A stretch of 64,000 nucleotides of DNA from Oreocharis arfaki (Eukaryota > Chordata > Aves > Passeriformes > Paramythiidae), in assembly GCA_013398015.1 (NCBI GenBank), contig VZRR01012883.1:186001-250000 (forward strand), given 5' to 3'. Below the pieces are notes generated by a model. It was not told the DNA's origin. It ran no database searches and saw nothing but the letters and a program-made list of their open reading frames with translations. A program made the position numbers and the translations under genes. Below, one piece after another: positions 12,501 to 24,500 of the stretch (position 1 is the stretch's first letter; every line of letters begins with the position of its first letter).

Positions 12501-15500
12501 TTGCCATAGCTCTAGCCCAAGCCCACACCACTGCACTGCTGCAGGTTCCCAGCAACACATCTTTAATCCAGATTCGCCCTCTGTGACACCCCATTATTAA
12601 CATGACTGGATTTTCCTTTTTAGACAACCCCTGAAAACTTCTTAACTTCCAAGAAGTCCTCCTTGCAATTCCAGTCCTAATTCTGATCAGCTGGACTTGC
12701 ACTGAGCAATAGCAGCTGGTTCTGCTGAGACAAACATCTCATAAATATGTACTGGAATGCATAACATCTCATAAATATAGACTGGACAGGCGGATATGAA
12801 TCAGGTAGAAACCAGCAGAAACTGGGAGAGCTAGAACATGAAAAAGCAAGCCCTCCCACAGCTCAGGTCCAGCTTACCCTGATCTCTGCTGATCACATCT
12901 CTAAAGTACCAGTCTCCCAGGAACTGGCTACATCCCAGACCATCACACATCTCTAAAAGGGAAAACACCTGACAGACACTAATGCTATTGCACTTAACTG
13001 TGATTCTCCCCAGCAGATCCCAGCTTTCTTTGGTGCTGACAAGGATACTTTTCAATAGTACCAAAGGCATGGTAGGAGTAAGTTTCTGCATCTTCAGCAG
13101 CAGGTACATATTGCTGGTGCCACAGCCGGCACAGCCATAAACTTGCACCTTCAGGAATCTAAAAACTTTGACATTCACTCCTGTGAGCAAGGGGCAGAAA
13201 ACCCTCAAAAGCTCAACACCGTACAATCTCCAGACGCATTTTAAGAGAAGAACTATATCTGGATGGTTCTTCAGGTTTACAATTAAATATCCTTTCAAAG
13301 TAATGAAATGGCCTGATCCAGACTCTGGGTTCAGCCAAACACTATCTAGGTGCCATGAGGTGTGTGGGAAGAGACAAGCCTCATACGAAGCACATTTTAC
13401 CTCCACTGGAGCTGACAGGTATAGAGCAGCACTCCTTATACATAGAGTGGTCCCAGAAGGAATAAGGCCACAGGCAATAAAAACTGCATGTGAGATCTAC
13501 TTTAAGGAGCTGTGAATGCATGACAGAGATGCTGTACTTTGGAACTCATTGCACACTGAGTTCTCTTAAAAGTCTGCAGCTGGGCAACAGCAAAGTGGCT
13601 GTCGAGACCCACACTGAACCCGCTGGAGTGTCCTGGGCCAGACAGGCTCTTACAGAGCACAGAGAAGCCTCCACCTTCTCAACAGCAGCTGAGGGCAGCC
13701 ATACAAAGAAAATTTTCCAGGGAGCAAAGCAGAAAAGAGAGCAAGAGACTCAGAACGCAGGGAGCCTTCAACACTGCAGACAGAGTGGGAGGCTACCGAA
13801 AATAGCAGGGAACAGACATGCAGCTGGGTCACAAGGACAAAAGTAAGGCCGATTTCCTAGGATGCAGCCACAGAAGGGGACTGGGTAAAGTTTCTTGCAA
13901 CATACAAAGCTGCTAATAATTTTAGACTTCAGAAAAAAAAAAAAAGGGAAAAATAAGCAAGAAAAAAAAAAGCAAGGAAAGAATCTGTGCTGAGGTGGAG
14001 GTGCTAAAACTGCTGGTATAGGGGAATTATTTTCAGATTAAAATAAAGTAAGGGCTATCTGCCCCTGCTGATCAGCATTCTCCCTATTTCAAGAATTACC
14101 TCATCCTGCTTTGGATGATACTAAAACATCGCTTTCAACAGTCAAAGTTCTTCTAGTGTTTTCAAAAAATTTACTTTAAAGAAAGAAGCACAAACAAGAT
14201 GCTTTCTCCCCTGCATGCTCTCACCACAGGAAGACACTGTCAACAGTGCAGAAATCCACAAGATGGTGTTGCTGATGTCCTCCATGTGGGTTAAGGTCTG
14301 CCTAGTCATTTTCACATTTCTGGCAGTTTCTCCTCAAACCTACAGTTTTCAGGTGGAAAAGTTTCCTCTGGAGTTGTTACCATCTTGTGACTTATTTATT
14401 TTTTAAAATGTCTTCTGCTTGCTGTACTCTTTTCACCACTGCAGTACTTCATTTTAAAAACATTTAGTTGATTTGCCCAGCAGAGAGGGAATGGATTCTC
14501 CCTCATCCCAAGCCCTACTAGGAGAGCATCCCAGCCAAAGCAATGTACAGACTAATCAGTACACCCAAAACCAAACAAAGATAATGAGGAAGCTGAACAT
14601 ATAAACAAACACAAATCCTACAGGATTAAGAGTTTTAGGAATCAAAGACCATATTTCAAAAAGCCTTTTCATTCTAACTTCAGATACATTTTTCCCCATC
14701 TCTTCAAGTTCACGTGTAAAAACATATTCCTACTCTCTTCACTTTCCATCACTTCCAAAGAATGCACAGGCCTGAGCAGCAATCAGACATTAGTCAGAGG
14801 ATGAAAACTGTGCCCATCAGAGAAAACAGCTATTTAAAGGGAAGAGTTCACAGTGGGTGCAAAAGCAGCCTCTACTGGGGTCCTAAAGACTATTCAACTA
14901 AAATTTTCAACTTACTCCACCTGCAGCACGTCAGCTAAACTGGTGAGACTGTTAGTTCTATACACTGCCCAAGGGAGCTAAAAAAGACCCCAAAGGCAGA
15001 AAAAACCCAACCTGTTAACAGTAGATGTATTGTAACTACTACAAATTCAGGAGCAATAGGACACCAAATCTGGTTGGAGCTAGAAGACAGGTCTTAAAAC
15101 TTAAGGAACGGGATTTAAATATTTTTTGAAACTGAAGAATCTAATTTGAGGCTTGCTTTCATCAATTCCATCACCAGAAATCCTAGCTCCTCCTCAAATA
15201 TAAGAGGAACAAGAATTTATCTTCTCCCTTGGCCTTTTCAAACAGTGAATTAAAGGCTAGCGTAGAAAGTGACTGAATACAGCAGACAGGAATGTCTTGA
15301 TAGTTGGTTTGGTTACATGAAGATTCTGGGCTTTGCTGCAAATACCACACCCTCATTTTTATGTCTGACACCCTTCTGACATTCTTATTTTGTGTCTGAC
15401 AGCCTCACATGCACGGCCCAAGGCAAGCTTAATCTTCCCCACGTTTTCACTGTCAAAAAACAGTGTCACTGCTCCAGTGGAGTGAAATGATATCCAGCAG

Positions 15501-18500
15501 GATAGCAGGAGGTCTTAGATCTCTGCTAGCCAGGACCGATTGTGAACAGGGCTTTGCAGAAACAAAACTAAGTCCTAAATGAGGCCAGACAATGAAGCTG
15601 TACTCTAAGAAGAAACAGGAAATCAGGGAGAACTTCTCTCTTCCCAGTAGCAAGTGGGTTTGTGAAGCCCTTCCCTTATGGCACAGGCCATTTAATGGGG
15701 TCTGACTTGGCACTTACAGCACACCTCTCAAGCACAGCTGGAGTTACATTTCTCCAAGACAAGTAATATTCACACATCAGCAATCCCACTGGAGAGGAGT
15801 AAAATATCTGCCTTGAACCATGCATTTAGATAAGATCCAGTTTATACAAGTTCCAGGCTCACAATTTAGCACCTCACTCAACATTTGCATCGGGGCTTCT
15901 GTCACTACCAGCCACCTACGCTGCAGTCCTGCATCCTCTACAGCTTTCAAGTGGATACAATTTGTACCAAAGACGCAATACACTGTACAGCTGCAAACTG
16001 CATAATGTTTCCATCATTAAGCGTCACTTGTTTTCACGTCTTAATTTGCATGCAACAGCCTGGAGTGAACCTTGAGTAGCATTAAGGCATCTCAACTAAA
16101 CAGGAACAATTTAGTTTAGCTCATCAACCCTATTGTCCCAGCAAGCAAAAAGCTGAGCCACATGTACTGGTCTGGAATGGACTCACTGGTAGCACAGGTT
16201 AGATCTTGAGATCCTGAAGAACAAGTAGACAGAAGCTTTTTTTGTCATGAGGCTGTGCAGAGGGGAAGACACGATCCCACAGAAAGTAACTGCTACCTCA
16301 ACAATTTTTCTTTTGCTAACAGATGAATCACCAGCAAAGCTGGAGCCAATAACTGTAAGTGGCAATGGATGTCATCGTTTGAGACAGAAGAGTGAATTTC
16401 AAATACAGAAGTATAAATCGGAGATGGAATTCCGTATGCTTAATGACTGTGGGGTCAGGAATCATGAGAAATCTGTGGGGAAGCTCTTGGTGGTTATGGC
16501 TGTGTTTCAGTTTCACAGGAGGTTCCAGCCCATGATGTGAAGTGCTCTTATAATGACAGATCGTGGCAGTAATTTGGTGGTTATGGGGAGGCTTGACAAT
16601 ACTGGGGGAGAATTCTGACATACAACAGGAGTAGCTTGTATGGAGGAACCTGTATGTACACACCAGTGAAAAGGAGTTTCAGGTATTGCTGGCTTCTTTT
16701 TTTAAGGATTATCTCATGGTGAATTATATTCTTTGTTTCAAAGCTAAGAAATATTTGTGTAGTAGTCTGTCCTGAATGACCCATCCCATCTCTTGGGCTC
16801 TTATGATCACATCTTTCTGTTTATTAAGATGTTCCGCCTCCCTCCATTACTCTTTGTAAATTTTTCCACAGCACCAGGGATAGAACAACCTCATCAGTAC
16901 AAAAGGTGCTGATTAATGCACAAAATAGCAATAAAATAATAAAAAAAAGATAACGCATCTGTTTAACTGTCTAAATTATTAGTTGAAGCAAAGGATTGCT
17001 ATACTAAAAAAATAATCCCAGAAGGACATAAAAGGGTTTATAAAGATAAACATTTCCTCTAACCTTCAATAACTCAAGAATTGCTTCACCAAAAAAAAAA
17101 AAAAAAAAAAAANNNNNNNNNNNNNNNNNNNNNNNNNNNNNNNNNNNNNNNNNNNNNNNNNNNNNNNNNNNNNNNNNNNNNNNNNNNNNNNNNNNNNNNN
17201 NNAAAAAAAAAAAAAAAAGAAAAAAATCAAAACTAACTTTATGCAACCGAACTCACCCCAATTTGGAAGAGTTCCCCAGCACCTTCACAGTCATTGGATG
17301 TAATTATGGGGGTATGAATATGCACGTATCCATTATCCTGGAACAGACAGAACAGCAAAGTTAACGAGCTAAAGATATCAAACATCACCCTCAAAGATGA
17401 CATCAACCAGCACACAAACCTTGGCCATTAGCCCCCAGCCAGGACAGCACATGCAGTCTTTTGGGCAGCTTCTGCCTTACAGGGACAGATGACAAAGTAA
17501 ATGCCAGCATGATTTACAAGTCAGTGTTTACTACCTGTGTGTTTTCCGCCAGCTTTCATAATCCAAAGAGATTTATGTCATTACTATGGGTTTTTTTGCA
17601 ACGGCCTGTTTTCACACCATTCCCCTTTCTTCTCACTTCATCCAGCATTTTTATATTTTTGGGCAGTTTCAATCAAATTCACCCCTATTACCTCAACACT
17701 TTGTTTCTTTCAGCTTTTTGGAAGGCAGTGGTTAGGCAAAGGACACTCTTTGTGTGTCGCATTAAAAGAAGTAGTCAAATGTGTTGGAGGACAGAAATCA
17801 CACACTGGATGAAAGAGACACCTTCAAAACACCCAGCCACCATTAAAGTGTCAGTCCTACCTTGCATCTTCTAAGATACTGAAGTCAAGCTGATTTTAAA
17901 AGACAGGGTATACCCTGGCTTGGTCATGTTCTAGGTACTTGCAGAATTACACATTCATGTAATAGTTCATAAATCCAGCAGAGGCCTCCAACACAAGGAA
18001 GGCTGAACAAAGAAAGAGCCCCTGTTCTCTGGATTTTTCTGCAGTGCAGCCATAGGCTTTTTAAACAGCTGCAACCGAATATTCAGTGGATGGATAGATC
18101 TTAGCTTCACAGCTTTTACCAGAATAATACGATTCAGTCAGTCACATAAGAGGTCCTGGTCCTTATCACCAGCTAGTTAAGGGGCTAGGAAGACAGGAGT
18201 AGTATTTAGTGCCCACTCTCAGAACCAAACTAAAATTAATTTGGAACAAAAAGCTCATATGGCATTTTATGGGAGTACACTAACACAACCAAGAGGGAGC
18301 TAAGTCCCTGCAGTCAGCTCTGCAGGGTTACAGGCTACCTTGGTTAACAGATATAAGACCTTGGCTCCTCACTGGATCCAGTTACTGCACAGAAAGAAGT
18401 TTTGGATCCAGAACAACTTGCCTTGCCTGGAGGAGGAAGTTTCAGTCTACCAGTACAAAATGCAGGCCTCTGACACAGTTCCCTGAATATTCAGAGCCCT

Positions 18501-21500
18501 GCTGGTTACATGGCCTCCCAGCTCGACAGGAGATGTTCGAAAAACGCCTGAATTCCTCATACAGTGGTAGCAGTTGCTGTAAAGAAGCGCATTTCACACA
18601 GAAGATCCATTACATGCTTCGGAAAGCAATGCCAGCTGCACAGATCTGAAATAAAAGAATCCCCTAAAAACCTCTGAGGTAATTCCCTTCATAAAAGCTT
18701 CTAAAATAATTCAAGTTGCATTACTGGCTCTCACAAACCTGGAACTTAATGTCCAGAGTGGAAGTTGCCATTCACAATGCAACTATCCTACTGTGCTGAG
18801 GAACAATGCTCCTATCATCCCACATGGACCACAATTCTCAGGAGAAGATTTAAAGAGGACATTTTAGCTTTCAACATCCAAACCAAAAGCACTTGGCAGC
18901 AGTCATTCATTCCTGGAAATGAATATGCTAAACAAGAGAGGTTTTTAAAGTTACAGAAAGTCTCGATAATTTTGTATTCAAACAGTTCCACTTATTTTCT
19001 TCCACCATTAAGCTCCTTACAGCTTTGCAAAGTGAAAATGTTGAAATTATACTTTGTAGTTACGGTATGTCCTGACATTGTCACATTGGAAATTGCAATA
19101 TTCTTGGGATGATGCAGGCGGCAATTTTAGCAAGCTTCCTTCCATTAGAAATGGAGCAAACCACAGACATTCCTGGTGCTAGGAGAGTTCTCACATAAGC
19201 ATTTGTAAATATCAGGTCTGGGACCAAATCTTCCTTATTCCTTTAAAAATAACTTTAGTGTAGCTGCTGCTGCTAAATTGATGATATACTCTATTTTATA
19301 ATAGAGTTCTGCTCTTGAGCATTGTAAACAGGAAGGTATGTCAGAGCCTGAGCTGGAGTTGATTTGGAGAAGCAAAGCCTGAATAAGACGTTTTTGTATC
19401 TTGGCTGCCTTCGCTGTCCAGGTTTGGAAGCACAAATCGTTGTAGGCAATGCCATCTAGTGGCTCGACACCGGCACAGACTGATTCCCAACAGAGCTGGC
19501 TTCTGTCTTACGAGCAGGCAATCCTCAAACCAGCAGCGTTACCTGAGGTAGGATTTCTAATAAGCTCTTACAAAAACCACAAAACACCCCTCACACCAAC
19601 AAAACCCACAAAAGTCATCCAAATACCATGCAATTCCACACAGACATGTCTTAGAGCAAGCAAGCCTTCTTTGCCACTGCAGGCAACAAAGACCAGCAAA
19701 CCGGGGACCTAGAAATTAATCTTGACATTTCTAACCTGTTCCTTGGGCCACACTAATTATTACATATGAATTTCGTCATCAGAGTGCTCTGAATTCTATT
19801 CTAACTAAAACCAGCTAATCTAAACTAAAACATGTTTATTTCCAGGAATAGCTTTAGAAAAAAGGGCTCAGGTGTGCTAGAGGACCTGCTGCCTTTCTCT
19901 ACTCACACAAAGAATCGCATGGCCTCTATGTGACATCTGGCATCTGAGTCAATTCACTGCCCCCCTGCCTGAACAAAGCCAGTGCTGTGCCCACAGCTTG
20001 AGTGACACATTCAGAAAACACAGGTGGCTCCCATCCATCAGTTTGAAATGCATCAGAACAGGAGTCTCCTAATGTCAGCTAACAGCATCCACATAGATTT
20101 GTACTGCAGTGAGAGAAAGGCAAGAACTGAGAATAACAAGAAGCTCTGAGTCAGTTTGTCTGTGTTCCTGTATCACAGATTTTTCCATGTGGGAGGAGGT
20201 TTCTGTCCAAGGACCGTAAGGTCACTGCAGAGGATGGGTTAAACAAGTCCATATAATGTTGTGTTCCACAGACCACACACTCGCAGGCAATTATATTGCA
20301 ACTCCGTGAAAGGAATAAATAACAGGAAATGGGTGGAAAGACACTGACAGGCCACAGATGCGCTAACCTGATCATAAGCAACAGTCTGGCCAAGGCCCAG
20401 CCAGGCCCAGGCCTGGAAAGAAAACCACTGTGTCCAAAATACATACCCTGCAGGCAAGATGTCACACTCCTTCCCTCCTAACCTGCTCCCATAAAGCCAG
20501 CCTGGGGGGAGTGCTCTGCACATGAGGCTCAGCACAGGAGTACCTGGAAGAAGGAGTGGATGCCTGCAGTGGCTTCGCTGCGAATTCGCAGGAGGGCGCC
20601 CAGCGTGTTGTTCCTGCATCGCAGGTGAGGGAACTGTCGGACATACTCCAGCGGGTGCCTCTCCTTCATTTTCAGGGGAAATGACTGAAAACAAAAAAGA
20701 AATCAACATAAGGGGATGAGAACTTGGGAGTCAACACAGTTTTATTGCTATTGACAGAACGCCATCTCGCCCTACTAGAACTCAACCACAATTACAGAGC
20801 ACAGAAGAACTAGATGCTTTTGCCTCTCTTTTCTGGTTACTTTGTATATTTTATAATGCTTATAGCACAGCAAGAGCCATGTATACAAGAGGAGGTATTA
20901 GCACCGAAAAATGCTCCACCTTCTGGATGCTGAGCGCCGCTGAAACCCAGCTGTTCACCTCACTGCTGCAACAACAAGCTGGTTCTGAACCTGCCTGTGG
21001 CAGATACAGCTCTTCCAGCTGCACAACCTGGAGTGTCTTGCCAGTTCCACAGTTTCTCCAATTCATATCTGAGTCAAGCTTACCAGGTAAGCCACCTGCA
21101 CAGGTAAGTGCTTCAGGGTGGGACAAAGGCAAACTCTTAACTCTCAGCCTGTACACATTTTCCATGGAGAAATGGCTCAGTCCCAGAAACGAGCTTTCAT
21201 GGCGATCCCATGTTTCTCCTTTGACGCATCCTACAGACACTGCTGACAAATCAAAGCCTGCAGGACCACTCAAGACTTAAAGAAAATACAGTTTCAAGCA
21301 TGCTTTGCTGGATGCTTGGACCTTTAGAAAACGATTTCCAGCAGTCCCACCCCTCCTGCTATAGTGACATACCCAAATATCACAAGGTCCCACTACACGA
21401 ATGGTTTCAGCTTGCAGCTCCATGTTTTGCATCCTATGAGGACTTTTGACAAGCTTTCCTTGCACTTCCACTGCGCTTCCAAAAGTCAGGTCTCTAAGAA

Positions 21501-24500
21501 ACCAAGTAAAAACAACAGCTTAACTAGGTGCTGATACAACTACATTCAGAAGAGAGATTCCTGTTAATTTTGCTGGATCACCTGAGATCATAAGAGATGC
21601 TGTAGCCACAGAGCTTGACTAATGAAATGAAAAATTACTAAATGCAGAGGTGGGAATGTGAAGAGATTCACAAAGCCTAGAATTTAGGACAAGGCAGGAA
21701 TGTTGGAAAAGTGGGGAAAGGTGACAGGTTTTTATTAGAAGGGGCTCTTGATGCGGACAAATGTGGTTTATAGTGAAAATTATTTAAAATATCTTTAAAA
21801 AATCAAGTTCCGTATAGAAGGCTCCCAGATCATCCCAAAACTCCCAACCCTAGCCCAGTGAAAAACTAAGAGTAACAAATAAAATTAAGCTATAAAACAA
21901 GGTGCATTATTTTATTATAATAGAACGGACATGCCTATCCAGGGGCTATGCCTAGTGGGCCAGCCCTCCAGTTGTTACAGAAGATCAACAGCACCCTCCA
22001 GAACCTGGGAGACAGTTATCCCTGGCTACCTCATGTGATTTCCAAGCAATTCCAACAGCAGCCAAGAATGCCTACACTCTTAAAATTATTGAGAAAAATA
22101 GGTCCAGATTAATCTCATAGGATTAATCAACTGATCCACAAGGCTTCAGCGAAGTGAAGACAGAGCAGTCTCACATTCTCCCTCCTAAAAGTGCATCCAG
22201 AGACCACAGACTGCAGCAGCGCCTTTCCTGCGGTCAAGTGCCAGAGGCTGGTGAGTCCCTGGCAAGGGGAAGGATGCCTAAGCACACCCCTCAACAGATA
22301 TATTTCTCCAGTTATTCCAAATGGACCTACCTCTTCTCCAGGCTGGGATCAGCAACCACCTGGAGGCTTTCCAGAGAACTCCCATCATTTATGTGCAGGA
22401 ACAAAACTTCCTTCTGGGATCGGACAGAGCGGACCCAGCCCTAGAGGTAAAAGAAAAAGAGATTTGTTATTTCTTGGCAGGAACACTGTGTACTCATGCT
22501 CTTCTTCCAGCTGAGCTGGACACACCACTTCAGGCCTATTTCAGCTTCTTACTGAAATCAAAGTAACTGTTTCTTTAGCGGCAAAAAAATAATGATAATA
22601 GAAAACAAGAAGAGAAAAAAAGTCAGTGTCAGTTTTCCTTCTGACTTCAAAGACAGAGAGAAACAAATACTTAGGCAGAGACATCCATCTGAGGCAGTCT
22701 CTTCCTGAGAACAGCAAGGATTAATAAGATGTACCTGCATCTTTGGGGAGCTGAGAATACAAAGAGCAACAAAGTGCTCTGAAGATGTAAAGTGTTTTGG
22801 CAAAGTACATACTCTTATGAGTGATGTCCCTTCCAGACATGTCTTACTAAAACAGGAAAGACCAGTAATGCACCATTCTTCATTACAATACACTCAAAGA
22901 CTATTCTGATGGGTTTTAGTATCAGTTTTGTGGTAATACGTTCTCTAGTTGTTTACGTGCCCATAACTGCTGGACTGCTAACACAATGATGCAACCAATA
23001 TTTTCACGTGAAAAGCTACATATTCATGCAAAACAAAAATAAAAATTATTGCCTTGGATGTTTCTCCTGTCATCTCAAAATCAAGACTGCTTCACTGTGC
23101 TCACGGGAAAAAAAAAAAGATATGAAGAAAAAAACTCAGAAATACTTTGTCCAGAAAACAATTAAACTAGTAATACCCAAATTCTTTGTTACAGCAAAAC
23201 AGCAGAATTGACTGTGTACAGCTCAGGCTAATGTCTTCATTTGAGTTTTTTAAAGACCTATAAATTTTATTTTCTTTTTAAGGGAAATATTAAGTCAGTA
23301 CCAAGGCAGTAAGCAACAGTAATAGCATCCAGAATCTAACTCCCATAGTTGCTCCTCAGGTCACCAGAGAAGAGACACAGCTGGCCTTCAAAGCAAAATT
23401 ATCTGCTGGGGGCCTTCCAGCTCACCTTCTAACAATACTGTAGAGAACAACCAAAACTTGTGCTGATTAAACAACCAAACTGCCTCTTTTCCAACCAGTT
23501 TCATCTTTTTCTTAACTGGAAGTGACCAAATAGTCCCAATGACTCCAAACTGTGCAAGTGCTTTAGGGATTTTATAACAGACAAACCAGTGCAAATCCAT
23601 CTACTTCAGTCACCTAGACGGAACAAACCAAGAATTAAACAGCACCAGAAGAAAAGCATGTTATAGTTTTAAGAATGACTATTAACACAGGCAAAGCGTT
23701 ACATAGGCTTGTATAACATGCTTTCCATGTTTGATGTAAAGAACCATGGAAGATTTTAAAGACATGAACCTAGTGAATCAGACAGGGTAAACCACCCCTG
23801 CAGAGTGTTCCACCCGAAGGAAGAACTGAAGCAAGAAACAAGATCATCTGGGCATCCTTGACTTTGTATGGTTCAAGCAAAAAGTATTTCATACAGTAAC
23901 AAGCCTGAAGCTGTCGTGCCTATCCTCTGTATTCCAGCAAATCCCCACAACACACCATGTGCTATACTGGATGCACATTTAATGTATAACGGCAGATGTT
24001 TTTCTCAGTTTCCTTTCCCACAAACACTCCTTAACAAAACACACCAAAAAAAATAAACAAAGAAACATTCTCAAGAGCTTTTTTTGCCACCTCAAGCTGT
24101 CCTGAGATCTATTAAATAAGGAGAGGAGCCATGCATTCTGCAATAGGAAGTAACAGCATACCCACAGGCTTGTATCGGAGCAACAGCGGCTGTGGCAGCA
24201 ATGTTTTGACCACTTCACACCTTACCAGAATGAATGTGCAATGAAAGTGACAATTCTGACTCTGACTAGACTGCACATTCCAACAACCTGGCCATAATAA
24301 GGTTGGATTTAAATCAGACCAGATCCCTTGCCCAGTTTAATACAAAACCCCCTCATTTTGCCAGCACAAGGGAAAAGGAAAGCAGCAAGGGTCTGGAGGA
24401 CAGGGAAGGGGGAGGAATGACAGTACTGCAAATTTTAGCATCAGTTTATTCTAGCCTGCATTATTCATCAAACTACATCTGAAAAGAACCTACACTGGAT

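Larger units (their letters stand above)
9528..17256 (-). other. NARS2 intron 5
   Basis: A 7.7 kb GT-AG intron (GTGAGT...TTATAG on the minus strand). It contains a plus-oriented CR1 fragment (10196-10350), a 30-base tandem duplication near 12733, A-rich runs near 10090 and 13930, and the 90-N gap at 17113-17202. A 191-codon open frame on the minus strand (13406-12831) has no family I recognise and is treated as non-coding. Confidence 0.85.

Noticed and set aside
20860..21280. Overlapping open frames of 137 and 133 codons on both strands
   Set aside because: They fall inside NARS2 intron 3 between two firmly placed exons and resemble no protein.
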